Source: Marinomonas vulgaris (GTDB lineage: Bacteria > Pseudomonadota > Gammaproteobacteria > Pseudomonadales > Marinomonadaceae). Taken from it: a DNA stretch of 64,000 nt. Under the pieces are notes generated by a model. That model searched no databases. It saw only the letters and a program-made list of their open reading frames with translations, and had not been told where the DNA came from. The stretch lies in assembly GCF_018145875.1 (NCBI RefSeq), contig NZ_JAGSSV010000002.1, positions 248,001-312,000 of the forward strand, read 5' to 3'. Both the position numbers and the translations under genes were made by a program. Positions 29,301 through 38,865 of the stretch are shown in pieces. Positions within the stretch are counted from its first letter, which is position 1. Each line of letters opens with the position of its first letter.

Positions 29301-31169
29301 ATGTCTGACGCTGATACTCAGCCTACATTTGATTCGTTGGGCCTAATCGCCCCTGTTCTTAAAGCGGTTGCTGACCTAGGTTACGAGCAACCATCTGCTA
29401 TCCAAGCGCAAAGTATTCCATATCTATTAGAAGGTCGAGACCTTTTGGGGCAAGCGCAGACGGGTACTGGTAAGACAGCGGCGTTCGCGCTTCCGTTGTT
29501 GTCTCGCATTGATGTTACAGATAAAACAACGCAATTACTTGTTCTGGCTCCTACTCGTGAACTTGCTATTCAGGTTTCTGAAGCATTTCAAACCTACGCT
29601 CGCCACCTTCCAGATTTCCACGTATTGCCGATTTACGGCGGTATGTCATACGACACTCAACTTCGTCAGCTAAAACGCGGCGTTCAAGTGGTTGTCGGTA
29701 CCCCTGGTCGTGTCATGGATCACATTCGTCGTAAAACATTAAAACTGGATGGCTTGAAAGCACTGGTTCTTGATGAAGCAGACGAAATGTTGCGCATGGG
29801 CTTTATTGACGATGTTGAATGGGTGCTTGAACAAACACCGCCAACTCGTCAGATCGCTTTATTCTCAGCGACCATGCCATCTGTGATTCGTCAAGTGGCT
29901 AACCGCCATTTGAATAATCCGAAAGAAGTGAAAATCGTTACAAAAACGTCTACTGCGATGACGATTACTCAAAAATACTGGCCAGTAAGCGGTTTGCACA
30001 AGCTTGACGCCTTGACTCGTATTCTTGAAATGAACGAGCATGATGGCATGATCATTTTTGTGCGCACAAAAGCAGCAACGGTTGAGTTGGCTGAAAAGCT
30101 AACGGCTCGTGGCCACGCTTGTGAAGCTTTGAATGGTGACATCAGCCAAAACTTGCGTGAGCGCACAGTAGATCGCATTAAGAAAGGTCAAATCGATATC
30201 TTGGTAGCAACCGATGTTGTGGCTCGTGGTTTGGACGTTGAGCGTGTTAGCCACGTAGTCAACTACGACATTCCATACGATACTGAGTCTTACGTCCACC
30301 GCATTGGCCGTACTGGTCGTGCTGGTCGTACGGGTACTGCTATTTTGTTTGTTGCTCACCGTGAGCGTCGTATGTTGCAAGCGATTGAGCGTGCGACTCG
30401 TCAGCCAATCGAAAGCATGACATTGCCAACGGCATCTGACATCAATGCTCATCGTGTAGAGCGCTACAAACAGCGTATTACGGACACTATGGACAACGAA
30501 GATCTCGATTTCTTCCTAGAGCTTGTTCAAAGCTACCAGAAAGACAACGATGTAGATCCTTTGAAAATGGCGGCTGCATTAGCTCATATGGCACAAGGCA
30601 AAACGCCTTTGTTGTTGTCTGAAATGGAAGTTCGTCAAGAGCGCAGAGAGCGTCGTGATGATCGTGATGGTTCTCGTGGTGATCGCGGCGACCGAGGTGA
30701 TCGAGCTCCTCGCGAGCGTAAGGTTCGTCCGGTAACGGCAGAAGCTATGCCGTTAAAAGATGATCCAAACACCTCGATGACGCGCTACGTGGTTCAAGTG
30801 GGTTACAGCGATGGCGTTAAGCCAGGTAACATTGTAGGTGCTATTGCCAATGAAGCAGATATCGAAAGTCGTTACATTGGTCATATTGAAATTTATGAAG
30901 ATTTCGCCACAGTCGATTTGCCTACTAACCTTAGTGGCGACGCGTTAGGTAAGTTGGGTAAAACACGTATCTGTGGTCAGCGCACCGATATTGCCAAGTT
31001 AGAAAATGCAGACGAGTTGAATAAGCGTGCTGCATCGCCTTCTACGCGCAAGCGTGCTGGTGGTGACCGTCGCCCATCTAATTTTGGTGATCGTAAGCGT
31101 TCAGGTGGCCGTGATCGCGATAACAATCGTGGTGATCGTCGCCCAAGAGCGCCACGTAAAGACAGCTAA
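29301..31169 (+). CDS. deaD: DeaD/CsdA, DEAD-box RNA helicase
   Basis: An ATP-dependent RNA helicase for ribosome assembly and mRNA turnover, important in the cold. 622 residues: Q motif region, AQTGTGKTAAFALPLL (motif I), LDEADEML (II), SATMP (III), HRIGRTGRAG (VI), then a DbpA-type RNA-binding domain (about 490-555, YVVQVGYSDGVKPGNIVGAI) and a basic Arg/Gly/Asp-rich tail. Another low-complexity RGD-type patch (about 447-475) links the core to the RNA-binding domain. Own upstream region and own terminator. Confidence 0.95.
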   Translation: MSDADTQPTFDSLGLIAPVLKAVADLGYEQPSAIQAQSIPYLLEGRDLLGQAQTGTGKTAAFALPLLSRIDVTDKTTQLLVLAPTRELAIQVSEAFQTYARHLPDFHVLPIYGGMSYDTQLRQLKRGVQVVVGTPGRVMDHIRRKTLKLDGLKALVLDEADEMLRMGFIDDVEWVLEQTPPTRQIALFSATMPSVIRQVANRHLNNPKEVKIVTKTSTAMTITQKYWPVSGLHKLDALTRILEMNEHDGMIIFVRTKAATVELAEKLTARGHACEALNGDISQNLRERTVDRIKKGQIDILVATDVVARGLDVERVSHVVNYDIPYDTESYVHRIGRTGRAGRTGTAILFVAHRERRMLQAIERATRQPIESMTLPTASDINAHRVERYKQRITDTMDNEDLDFFLELVQSYQKDNDVDPLKMAAALAHMAQGKTPLLLSEMEVRQERRERRDDRDGSRGDRGDRGDRAPRERKVRPVTAEAMPLKDDPNTSMTRYVVQVGYSDGVKPGNIVGAIANEADIESRYIGHIEIYEDFATVDLPTNLSGDALGKLGKTRICGQRTDIAKLENADELNKRAASPSTRKRAGGDRRPSNFGDRKRSGGRDRDNNRGDRRPRAPRKDS

Positions 31170-31195
31170 CGCTGGATTTACTCAGCAATACAATG

Positions 31196-31223
31196 AAAAA
31201 CCGAGTCTTGACTCGGTTTTTTT
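31196..31223 (+). terminator. Rho-independent terminator of deaD
   Basis: Eleven-bp stem AAAAACCGAGT/ACTCGGTTTTT with a CTTG loop and T-run. Confidence 0.92.
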
Positions 31224-31324
31224 ATACCTGTAGCAAAGTCATGCTCTGATGCTTACTGGTAAATTCTGTTAATATCTATACGTTTACCGGAAAACTGTTT
31301 CCCATAAGACCACAAAGGCTGATG

Positions 31325-32362
31325 ATGAACGAGATTACTATAATTAAGCCAGATGACTGGCATCTACACTTTCGTGACCAAGAAATGCTGCTTGAAACCG
31401 TGCCGGCGACAGCTCGTTGTTTCGAAAGGGCGGTTGTTATGCCAAATTTGATGCCGCCTGTGACGACCGCGGAATTGGCGGTTGCCTACCGCGAGCGTAT
31501 CTTAGCTGCGCGCCCAGCGGGCAGTAGTTTTACGCCAGTCATGACTATTTATTTAACGGATAAAACCAGCGTACAGGATATAAAAGACGCGAAAGCCGCC
31601 GGTGTGTTAGCCGCTAAAATGTACCCAGCTGGCGCGACGACCAACTCGGATTCTGGCGTAAACTCCCTTGAATCACTTTATCCAGTGTTCGAGGCCCTTG
31701 CCGATAATGACATGCTGTTATTGATTCATGGGGAAGTGACCCAGAAGCACATTGATATCTTTGATCGTGAAAAAGAGTTCATCGATCAGCACATGGTGAA
31801 AATTGTGGAGCGAGTGCCCAATTTGAAAGTAGTGTTTGAACACATTACCACCAAAGATGCCGCCGATTTTGTGTTGGCTGCCCGTGAAGGCGTAGCCGCG
31901 ACTATCACGCCGCAGCATTTAATGTTAAATCGCAATGACATGCTCGATGGCGGCATTCGTCCTCATAATTACTGCTTGCCGGTGCTTAAACGCAGTACGC
32001 ACCAAGAAGCCCTACGTGCTGTGGTGAAATCGGGTTCTCATAAGTTTTTTCTAGGGACAGATTCGGCGCCTCATGCAAAGCATCGTAAAGAATCCGATTG
32101 TGGTTGCGCAGGCTGCTACAGTGCTTGGTCAGCGCTTGAATTGTATACCCAGGTGTTTGATGAATTAGGCGCATTAGACAAGCTAGAAGGTTTTGCTAGC
32201 CTATATGGTGCTGATTTTTATGGATTGCCGCGCAATACAGACACAGTAACCTTGGTACGCGAAGCTTGGGAAGTGCCAACGTCTATTATGTTATCGACAG
32301 GCGAACCAATCGTGCCTTTCTTTGCTGGTAAGCAAGTGGCTTGGAAGCTTAAATCGGCGTAA
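31325..32362 (+). CDS. pyrC: PyrC, dihydroorotase
   Basis: Cyclises carbamoyl aspartate to dihydroorotate in pyrimidine synthesis. 345 residues of the E. coli (class II) type: zinc ligands in DDWHLHFRD, carboxylated-lysine region AAKMYPAGATTNSDSGV, LLIHGEV, FEHITTKDAADF, and FLGTDSAPHAKHRKES. Two ATG codons lie in tandem; the second (31325) is better spaced from AAAGG (6 bases) than the first (31322, 3 bases). Preceded by an unassigned 100-bp leader with no clear promoter. Confidence 0.96.
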   Translation: MNEITIIKPDDWHLHFRDQEMLLETVPATARCFERAVVMPNLMPPVTTAELAVAYRERILAARPAGSSFTPVMTIYLTDKTSVQDIKDAKAAGVLAAKMYPAGATTNSDSGVNSLESLYPVFEALADNDMLLLIHGEVTQKHIDIFDREKEFIDQHMVKIVERVPNLKVVFEHITTKDAADFVLAAREGVAATITPQHLMLNRNDMLDGGIRPHNYCLPVLKRSTHQEALRAVVKSGSHKFFLGTDSAPHAKHRKESDCGCAGCYSAWSALELYTQVFDELGALDKLEGFASLYGADFYGLPRNTDTVTLVREAWEVPTSIMLSTGEPIVPFFAGKQVAWKLKSA

Positions 32363-32406
32363 TGTATTGCTAACGTGAAAACCCTGATTAACAGAGTATT
32401 AAAAGT

Positions 32407-32438
32407 AAACCGGATTCAGCAATGGGTTCGGTTTTTTT
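32407..32438 (+). terminator. Rho-independent terminator of pyrC
   Basis: Eleven-bp stem (32407-32417 with 32424-32434, including G-T pairs), six-base loop AGCAAT, then seven T. Confidence 0.85.
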
Positions 32439-32540
32439 ATGCAGTCAGTAAGGCTTGAAAAATAGAAAACGAACTAAAAGTATTGGAAATTAAAAATGAA
32501 TAAGTAGTGAGAGCGAAGGGAGTGTGCATGACTAAATAGA

Positions 32541-32625
32541 TGGTGCGGATGGAGAGACTCGAACTCTCACGCCGTGAAGCACTGGAACCTAAATCCAGCG
32601 TGTCTACCAATTCCACCACATCCGC
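32541..32625 (-). tRNA. tRNA-Leu (anticodon UAG)
   Basis: An 85-base type II tRNA on the minus strand. Acceptor stem GCGGATG pairs with CATCCGC, discriminator A and an encoded CCA follow. The anticodon arm CTGGA-TTTAGGT-TCCAG gives anticodon UAG, which reads CUA. A long variable arm and the T loop TTCGAGT are present. It stands alone, with no integrase or duplicated 3' end nearby. Confidence 0.97.
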
Positions 32626-32807
32626 ATGTCGTGTTGATTGGGTGGCATAATACCGACATTAATGATGGATGCAAGTGTTTTTATTGGAGGCTTAAGATTT
32701 ATTTTCAGGTGATTATTTCAAAAAATTTCTAAAGGGAATCAGGGACAGAGTAGAAGAAAAATGCTCTAATAAAACCTAACGAACCCTTATTCTGATAGAG
32801 TAAAATT

Positions 32808-33539
32808 ATGGAAAATCATTCCTTTTCCACCCTTCTTAATAGCCTTGATCTTACAACACTTTTTGTTTTTTTCACCTGTTGGTGGGGTTATGCTTTTTAT
32901 GCGCTTTATAATTCCAAGCGACGGGCGTGTCTGGTCAGTGTATTACACCAATTCCGACTGGCTTGGATGTCACGATTATTGCGACGAGACAATCGTATCG
33001 CTGACGCGTCGGTAATGGCTAATTTAGAGCGAAGCAGTTTATTTTTTGCGTCCAGTAGTTTGTTGATTATCGCGGGGCTGTTTACCGCATTTAATTATTC
33101 TGAAAAAGCCTTAGGCATCTTATCGGACTTTTACTTTTTAGCACCGATGAGCCAGCAAGAATGGGAGTTAAAAATCATTGTGTTGGTGGTGATTTTTGCT
33201 TACGCGTTTTTCACTTTTACTTGGTCGGTTCGTCAATACAACTTTTGCTCGGTGTTGGTCGGCAGCGCTCCTTTGGCAACAGAGCGAGGAGTTGAAGAAA
33301 GTGAGCGAGAACTTTATGCCATGCACATGGCGAAGATCTGCAGCTTAGCGGCCAATCAGTTTAACTACGGGTTGCGTGCTTATTATTTTGCCATGGCGTT
33401 TTGTGGTTGGTTTTTGGGGCCGTATTTTTGTATGGCGGCCAGTGTAATGGTGGTTGCCGTCTTGTATCGTAGAGAATTTCGGTCAAAAACCTTTAAAACA
33501 TTAAGTCGAGGTCTGGTAATTAAATCTCATGCTTCCTAA
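32808..33539 (+). CDS. DUF599-family membrane protein
   Basis: A 243-residue inner-membrane protein of the DUF599 family, function unknown. Hydrophobic helices lie at about 13-33, 78-95, 122-143 and 195-222. The family signature is the region from HQFRLAWMSRLL and the later NQFNYGLRAYYFAMAFCGWF. Starts at ATG 32808 after TAGAGTAAAA. Its last 11 bases overlap the start of the methyltransferase gene, so the two are translationally linked. Confidence 0.8.
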   Translation: MENHSFSTLLNSLDLTTLFVFFTCWWGYAFYALYNSKRRACLVSVLHQFRLAWMSRLLRRDNRIADASVMANLERSSLFFASSSLLIIAGLFTAFNYSEKALGILSDFYFLAPMSQQEWELKIIVLVVIFAYAFFTFTWSVRQYNFCSVLVGSAPLATERGVEESERELYAMHMAKICSLAANQFNYGLRAYYFAMAFCGWFLGPYFCMAASVMVVAVLYRREFRSKTFKTLSRGLVIKSHAS

Positions 33540-34233
33540 TTTTCCTAAACCTGTATCGGAAGACAATAAGCCGGTGAATCGTACTGTTAAAGTAGACGAT
33601 AGGCTCTATCAATATCTCATTGATGTGTCTGTGCGTGAAGGTGACCTACTACAAGCTTTGCGAAGAGAAACCGCGCAATATCACATGGCGCGTATGCAAT
33701 TGTCCCCTGAGGTTGGGCAATTATTAGCCTTGTTAGTCAAGTTACAAGCGCCAACTAAGTTGTTGGAAATTGGTGTTTTTACGGGTTACAGCACACTGTC
33801 GATGGCCATGGCGATGCCTCAAAATGCACATTTAATTGCTGTCGAAAAAAAGCAAATGTGGCTGGATATTGCAACACGCTATTTAGAGCAAGCGAATGTT
33901 AAGGACCGAGTGACGACCTATTGTGACAAAGCTTTGCCAATGATGATGTCGTTTTTAGAAGAGCAAAAAGAAACCTTTGATTTTATTTTTATCGACGCTG
34001 ATAAACAGAATTTGCTGGCTTATTATGATGTAGCAAAACAATTGTTGCGCCCAGGTGGTTGTTTGTTAATTGACAATACCTTGTGGTGGGGCAACGTGGC
34101 GGATGAGGCTTTTACAGATAAAGATACCCAAATAGTGCGTCAATTAAACGCTCACATCCACCAAGATGACGAGGTGGATTTGTCCCTTATTCCTATTGGT
34201 GATGGTCTAACCCTAGTTCGAAAACACGCCTAA
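33529..34233 (+). CDS. SAM-dependent O-methyltransferase
   Basis: A 234-residue class I methyltransferase of the catechol/caffeoyl-CoA O-methyltransferase family. LEIGVFTGYSTLSMAMAM is the SAM-binding loop, FDFIFIDADKQN the acidic metal motif and LLIDNTLWWGNVAD the family block after it. Substrate unknown; such enzymes methylate small catechols with a divalent cation. Overlaps the DUF599 gene by 11 bases. Confidence 0.88.
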   Translation: MLPNFPKPVSEDNKPVNRTVKVDDRLYQYLIDVSVREGDLLQALRRETAQYHMARMQLSPEVGQLLALLVKLQAPTKLLEIGVFTGYSTLSMAMAMPQNAHLIAVEKKQMWLDIATRYLEQANVKDRVTTYCDKALPMMMSFLEEQKETFDFIFIDADKQNLLAYYDVAKQLLRPGGCLLIDNTLWWGNVADEAFTDKDTQIVRQLNAHIHQDDEVDLSLIPIGDGLTLVRKHA

Positions 34234-34282
34234 CTTGCTCATTCCTCTAATTTTTTTGTGCCTTTATGATTATTTTCAACTA

Positions 34283-34313
34283 AAAGCCTCTTGAAATTCC
34301 ATCAAGAGGCTTT
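34283..34313 (+). terminator. Hairpin after the O-methyltransferase gene
   Basis: Twelve-bp perfect stem AAAGCCTCTTGA/TCAAGAGGCTTT with a seven-base loop. Only TTTACTT follows, so termination may be moderate. Confidence 0.7.
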
Positions 34314-34392
34314 ACTTATGTAGCACCAGTGAAAAGAAACACGCCTTTGGTGGTTTATCCGAAGGTTCATTCAAATAGGAGCACGCTTAAAC

Positions 34393-36321
34393 ATGGCAAC
34401 CGATACTCAAAAAGAAACGTTAGGGTTTCAAACCGAAGTCAAACAACTACTTCATTTGATGATCCATTCTTTGTACTCCAACAAGGAAATCTTTCTAAGA
34501 GAGCTCATCTCAAACGCATCCGATGCGGTCGATAAGCTTCGCTTTGAGTCTGTCGCTAACGCAGACCTTCTTGCCGAAGACCCTAATCTGCGCGTTCGCA
34601 TTGAATTTGATAAAGACACCAATACTGTGATGATCGACGACAACGGTGTGGGCATGTCACGAGAAGAGGCCATTACTAACCTAGGTACGATTGCAAAATC
34701 CGGCACCTCTTCTTTTCTTGAGCAACTAAGTGGCGACCAGAAAAAAGACAGCCAGTTGATTGGTCAATTTGGCGTGGGTTTTTACTCTGCTTTTATTGTT
34801 GCTGATACAGTAACCGTTGAAACGCGCCGTGCCGGTGCGGCTGAAAGTGAAGCGGTGCGTTGGGTCTCTGACGGTTCTGGCGAATTTACCATTGAAAACA
34901 TCGACAAAGCCAGCCGTGGTACGCGCATTACACTGCACCTGAAAACGGATGAAAAAGATTTTGCCGATAATCATCGTTTGCGTTCTTTGGTCACAAAATA
35001 CTCAGATCATATTTCTATTCCGGTTGAAATGGAAAAAGTCGTTTACCCAGAAATGGATGAAGAGGGCAACCCTAAGCCGATCGACGAAAGCAAACCTGCT
35101 GAATTTGAAGCAGTTAACTCGGCTAAAGCCCTTTGGACTCGTCCTCGTAACGAAGTCACAGACGAAGAGTACCAAGAGTTTTACAAGCACATTTCTCACG
35201 ATTACCAAGAGCCACTAAAATGGTCGCACAATAAGGTAGAAGGTAAGTTAGAGTATTCAAGTCTGCTGTATATTCCTTCTAAAGCACCTTACGATCTTTG
35301 GAATCGCGACATGCAACGCGGTCTTAAATTGTATGTGCAGCGTGTTTTCATCATGGATGAAGCCGAAGCCTTTTTGCCGCCTTACATGCGTTTTGTCAAA
35401 GGGGTAGTGGACTCTAACGATTTGTCTTTGAACGTGTCTCGTGAAATTCTACAAAACGACCATGCTGTTGACTCCATGCGCTCTGCTTTGACGAAGCGTG
35501 TATTAGACATGTTGGCGAAAATGGCGAAAAACGAGCCAGAAGATTACCAAAAATTCTGGGACGAGTTCGGTAATGTCATTAAAGAAGGCCCTGCTGATGA
35601 CATGGGCAACAAAGATAAAATTGCGGCCTTGCTACGCTTCAGCTCAACGCACGACGATGCACCAGAGCAGACGATTTCGTTGGCTCAATACATCGAGCGT
35701 ATGACTGAAGGCCAAGATAAAATTTACTACATCTATGCTGAGAACCACAATACAGCGAAAAACAGCCCTCATTTAGAGATCCTTCGCAAAAAAGGCTTTG
35801 AAGTCCTATTGTTGAGTGATCGTATCGATGAATGGATGATGTCTTCTTTACAAGAGTTTGATGGCAAATCGTTCCAAGATGTTACCAAAGGCAAGTTGGA
35901 TTTAGCCGATTCAGAAAACGAAGAAGAAAAGAAAGAGAAAGAAGAAAAAGCTGAGCAGATCAAGCCGCTTCTTGATCGTATGAAAACCGTTTTAGACGCA
36001 AAAGTCGCAGGTGTTAATTCCACCGATCGTTTGACTAATTCACCAGCGTGTTTGGTGGTAGGGGAATACGACATGGGCTTGCAGATGCGTCGTTTGCTCG
36101 AACAAGCGGGTCAGCAGTTGCCTGAGTCCAAGCCGACTCTAGAAGTGAACCCAGATCACCCAATCGTCGCGAAGATGAACGAAGAATCTGACGAAGATCG
36201 TTTTGCTGATATGGCTTGGTTGTTGTTTGAACAAGCGACCTTGTCCGAAGGCGGGCAACTTGAAGATCCAGCGACCTTTGTTAGCCGAATGAACAAATTG
36301 ATTGTTCAGCTGAGTAAATAA
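34393..36321 (+). CDS. htpG: HtpG, Hsp90-family chaperone
   Basis: The bacterial Hsp90, an ATP-dependent homodimeric chaperone. 642 residues: N-terminal GHKL ATPase with [33 protein letters not shown] and [14 protein letters not shown]; middle domain with [25 protein letters not shown] sequence and NVSREILQ; C-terminal dimerisation domain. An acidic Lys/Glu stretch (about 512-535) joins middle and C-terminal parts. AGGAG lies 10 bases before the ATG. I found no convincing heat-shock promoter. Confidence 0.97.
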   Translation: MATDTQKETLGFQTEVKQLLHLMIHSLYSNKEIFLRELISNASDAVDKLRFESVANADLLAEDPNLRVRIEFDKDTNTVMIDDNGVGMSREEAITNLGTIAKSGTSSFLEQLSGDQKKDSQLIGQFGVGFYSAFIVADTVTVETRRAGAAESEAVRWVSDGSGEFTIENIDKASRGTRITLHLKTDEKDFADNHRLRSLVTKYSDHISIPVEMEKVVYPEMDEEGNPKPIDESKPAEFEAVNSAKALWTRPRNEVTDEEYQEFYKHISHDYQEPLKWSHNKVEGKLEYSSLLYIPSKAPYDLWNRDMQRGLKLYVQRVFIMDEAEAFLPPYMRFVKGVVDSNDLSLNVSREILQNDHAVDSMRSALTKRVLDMLAKMAKNEPEDYQKFWDEFGNVIKEGPADDMGNKDKIAALLRFSSTHDDAPEQTISLAQYIERMTEGQDKIYYIYAENHNTAKNSPHLEILRKKGFEVLLLSDRIDEWMMSSLQEFDGKSFQDVTKGKLDLADSENEEEKKEKEEKAEQIKPLLDRMKTVLDAKVAGVNSTDRLTNSPACLVVGEYDMGLQMRRLLEQAGQQLPESKPTLEVNPDHPIVAKMNEESDEDRFADMAWLLFEQATLSEGGQLEDPATFVSRMNKLIVQLSK

Positions 36322-36345
36322 ACGACGTTCATAACCTTGCATACC

Positions 36346-36380
36346 AAGCCCATGACTGAGTTCAGTGATGGGCTTTTTTT
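36346..36380 (+). terminator. Rho-independent terminator of htpG
   Basis: AAGCCCAT/ATGGGCTT stem, one mismatch, inner ACTGA/TCAGT stem, then eight T. Confidence 0.9.
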
Positions 36381-36474
36381 TATCCGCTTTTTGCGGTTGG
36401 TTGATTCAGGCTGTTAAATCCTTTAATTTAGAAGCTCACCAAGGATAGGTGTGTTGTTCTCAAAGGAGTGAGTT

Positions 36475-37311
36475 ATGTTTGTTAAATCTATTTTTGCTAC
36501 TTTCCTCGTATTGGTTTCTTCTCTTGGCTTGTCTCAGCCCGATGTTCAGCTGGCGTCTTCTTATTCTGAAGATGTACAGGTATCGGATTATCTGGTGAGC
36601 GAGAAACTCGATGGCGTCCGAGCTATTTGGACCGGCAAGGTACTAATGTCGCGCCAAGGCAACCCCATTCATGCTCCCGACTGGTTTACCGCCCCATTGC
36701 CAAACATTTGGCTTGATGGCGAACTTTGGTCAAGACGCAATGACTTTGAGTTTATCGTTTCAACCGTAAGAAAAAACGTACCTGTTGAGAAGGAGTGGCG
36801 ACAGATTCGTTATATGATCTTTGACGCGCCTGATCAGGCACATCTAATGACTTTTGCGCAAAGGTATCAGCGTTATTCTTCAATCATTGAGGAGGCAAAC
36901 CTCAATCACCTCTTAGCAGTCGAGCAATTTTCTGTCACGGATAATCAGCAACTGTCGTTGCTGTTAGATAAGTATGTGGCTAAAGGCGCAGAAGGCTTAA
37001 TGCTGCATCGTAAAGACGCTCGCTTTGAGTCGGGTCGAACAGATAACTTGCTGAAATTAAAACCCTACATGGATGCCGAAGCCAAGGTAGTTGAAGTTCT
37101 AGAAGGTACTGGTAAATACACAGCAATGATGGGGGCTGTATTGGTGGAAATGCCTTCTGGACTGCGTTTTAAAATAGGCTCTGGATTTTCAGATCAAGAG
37201 CGACGTTTGCCGCCTGAGATTGGGCAGCAGATCACTTATAAATACCACGGTTTTACAGAAAGGGGAGTACCTAGGTTTGCCAGCTTTCTACGTTATCGGG
37301 ACAAGGAATAA
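36475..37311 (+). CDS. Small ATP-dependent DNA ligase, predicted periplasmic (LigE type)
   Basis: A 278-residue minimal ATP-dependent DNA ligase. Motif I is EKLDGVRA with the adenylation lysine at 44; WLDGELW is motif III, EGLMLHRKDA motif IV, LLKLKPYMDAEAKVVEV motif V, then a small OB domain. It has no DNA-binding extra domains. Residues 1-20 form a Sec signal peptide ending near GLSQ, so the enzyme is expected in the periplasm, as proposed for LigE proteins that may act on DNA during uptake. ATG 36475 follows AAGGAGTGAG. Stands alone. Confidence 0.9.
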   Translation: MFVKSIFATFLVLVSSLGLSQPDVQLASSYSEDVQVSDYLVSEKLDGVRAIWTGKVLMSRQGNPIHAPDWFTAPLPNIWLDGELWSRRNDFEFIVSTVRKNVPVEKEWRQIRYMIFDAPDQAHLMTFAQRYQRYSSIIEEANLNHLLAVEQFSVTDNQQLSLLLDKYVAKGAEGLMLHRKDARFESGRTDNLLKLKPYMDAEAKVVEVLEGTGKYTAMMGAVLVEMPSGLRFKIGSGFSDQERRLPPEIGQQITYKYHGFTERGVPRFASFLRYRDKE

Positions 37312-37382
37312 AAGAAAGTGGACAGTGCATTCGGTGTTCCTTACAGAGCACTGTTCGTAGGTTATTCTTTAGGGTTGGCAAA

Positions 37383-37694
37383 TTAAAGGGTAGGGCAAAA
37401 CAGCGAATGAAGTGTCTGGATAAGCTCTTTTACACGGCTGTCACCCAAACTGTAATAAATAGTCTGTGATTCGCGACGGGTTTTGACCAAGTCGTCTTTT
37501 CTTAACACAGCAAGGTGTTGAGAAAGTGCAGATTGGCTCAAAGGCAGTTTTTCATTGAGCGAGGTCACAGACAATTCTTTGTCCAGCAAATGACACAAAA
37601 TCATTAGGCGGTTTTCATTGCTTAGGGCCTTTAAAAAGGTAGCTGCTTGCGACGACTGGCGAAGCATGTCTTCCATAGTCATAGTTTGGGTCAT
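37383..37694 (-). CDS. ArsR-family regulator with BigR/SqrR-like cysteine pair
   Basis: A 103-residue winged-helix repressor (helix-turn-helix about 47-70, LPLSQSALSQHLAVLRKDDL). It lacks the metal-binding ELCVCDL motif of arsenic sensors. Its only two cysteines are Cys34 (LMILCHLL) and Cys100 (LHSLFCPTL), 66 residues apart, the same spacing as the persulfide-sensing pair of BigR and SqrR. A sulfide or persulfide response is therefore likely. ATG 37694 follows AAGAGA; the frame runs 14 codons further upstream without a ribosome site. No target operon is adjacent; it may regulate itself and distant genes. Confidence 0.85.
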   Translation of the reverse strand: MTQTMTMEDMLRQSSQAATFLKALSNENRLMILCHLLDKELSVTSLNEKLPLSQSALSQHLAVLRKDDLVKTRRESQTIYYSLGDSRVKELIQTLHSLFCPTL

Positions 37695-37751
37695 AGTGTG
37701 TCTCTTATTAACGGTGATAAAAGCCGCAACATTCATCCCTGTCAGGCTGTT

Positions 37752-37774
37752 TTATCCACATTCTCTGTGGATAA
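37752..37774. promoter_or_regulatory. Perfect inverted pair of DnaA-box sequences
   Basis: TTATCCACA (37752-37760), five bases, TGTGGATAA (37766-37774). Each half is an exact consensus DnaA box. The site lies 58 bp upstream of the arsR-type start, so it could equally be that repressor's palindromic operator. No T-run follows on either strand. Confidence 0.6.
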
Positions 37775-37785
37775 GCAGGTTAATA

Positions 37786-37812
37786 GCGAGGGAAGATTGT
37801 GTCTTCCCTCGC
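37786..37812. repeat. 11-bp perfect inverted repeat
   Basis: GCGAGGGAAGA and TCTTCCCTCGC flank a five-base loop. It may end xthA transcription on the minus strand, but the following sequence has no T-run in that direction. Confidence 0.55.
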
Positions 37813-37873
37813 AAGGGGCGGCATTATAGTGTTTTGTGTGTTATTTGTACAATAAATCCTTTTAGGCGTTTAC

Positions 37874-38686
37874 TCAATCTAGGGTAAAAGTTGTCCATAT
37901 TGGTGCGTGATCCGATGGTTTTTCTAAGGCGCGCAAATCGTAATCTACGTCGGCATCGTCAAGGTAGGGTGTTAAGCCATTTGACGACATGATGACATCG
38001 ATTCTTAAACCACGTTTTGGTGTGTCATCAAAGCCTTTTGAGCGGTAATCGAACCAGCTAAAACGGTCGTCTTTTTCCGGATTGAGGTGGCGATAGGTGT
38101 CTGTAAAACCCCAATTGCTTAGGGTTTGAAACCATTCTCGCTCTTCTGGTAAGAAGCTGCATTTACCCGTTCTCAACCAGCGTTTGGCATTGGGCGCACC
38201 TATGCCGATGTCTAAATCGGTTGGTGAAATATTGATGTCGCCCATGACGATGATTTTTTCATCGGGAGAGTGAGACGCTAAGTAGTCCATTAAGTCAGCA
38301 TAGAATTTGCGTTTGGCTGGGAATTTGGTTTCATGATCACGACTTTCTCCTTGAGGAAAGTAGCCATTTAGCACTTTGACAGGCCCTTGTGGGGTGTCAA
38401 AAGTGGCAATGATCATTCGACGCTGTGCGTCTTCATCGTCCCCTGGAAAACCGTATTCGACACTGGTGGCTTCTTGTTTACTGAAAATGGCCACGCCGTA
38501 GTGAGATTTTTGCCCGTAATAATAGGCATGATAACCAATTGATTGTGGAATCTCATGGGGAAAGGCGTCGTCGTGTACCTTGATTTCTTGCAGGCCAATA
38601 ACATCGGGTGCGTGTTTTTCTACAAGCGCAGCTATTTGGTGCGGTCGAGCGCGCAAGCCGTTGATATTAAAAGAGACAAATTTCAT
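37874..38686 (-). CDS. xthA: Exonuclease III
   Basis: AP endonuclease and 3'-to-5' exonuclease of base-excision repair. 270 residues: [29 protein letters not shown] (metal Glu), [24 protein letters not shown] (catalytic Asp-Asn pair) and the closing [10 protein letters not shown] (Asp-His). ATG 38686 gives the exact family N-terminus MKFVSFNI; the frame is open 11 codons further. No good ribosome site except a GGA nine bases away. Confidence 0.96.
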   Translation of the reverse strand: MKFVSFNINGLRARPHQIAALVEKHAPDVIGLQEIKVHDDAFPHEIPQSIGYHAYYYGQKSHYGVAIFSKQEATSVEYGFPGDDEDAQRRMIIATFDTPQGPVKVLNGYFPQGESRDHETKFPAKRKFYADLMDYLASHSPDEKIIVMGDINISPTDLDIGIGAPNAKRWLRTGKCSFLPEEREWFQTLSNWGFTDTYRHLNPEKDDRFSWFDYRSKGFDDTPKRGLRIDVIMSSNGLTPYLDDADVDYDLRALEKPSDHAPIWTTFTLD

Positions 38687-38865
38687 GTTAGCGATTCCAT
38701 AACGAGTTGTCTTAATCATACCTAGTTGTTTTCATTCGATAAAGAGCGGATCTAAGGATGCGAATCTTTTTGATCAGTCTGATAGTGGTATTCTTTTTAA
38801 CTTCCTGATAAAGCCCTGTTACACTGAACACATTATTGTATGTATTCATATTGGAGATGGAAGAA

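Noticed and set aside
30645..30720. Repeated GATCG/GGTGATCG units in deaD as a possible DNA repeat
   Set aside because: They encode the Arg-Gly-Asp-rich low-complexity linker of the helicase, normal for DeaD proteins.
32437..32619. 60-codon minus-strand frame
   Set aside because: It is translation of the tRNA-Leu gene and its flank.
32541..32807. tRNA-Leu as an integration site for a genomic island
   Set aside because: No integrase, no repeated tRNA 3' end and no change in gene character on either side.
34289..34320. CTTGAA upstream of htpG as a sigma-32 -35 element
   Set aside because: It is part of the preceding terminator stem and no CCCCAT-like -10 follows at 13-17 bp.
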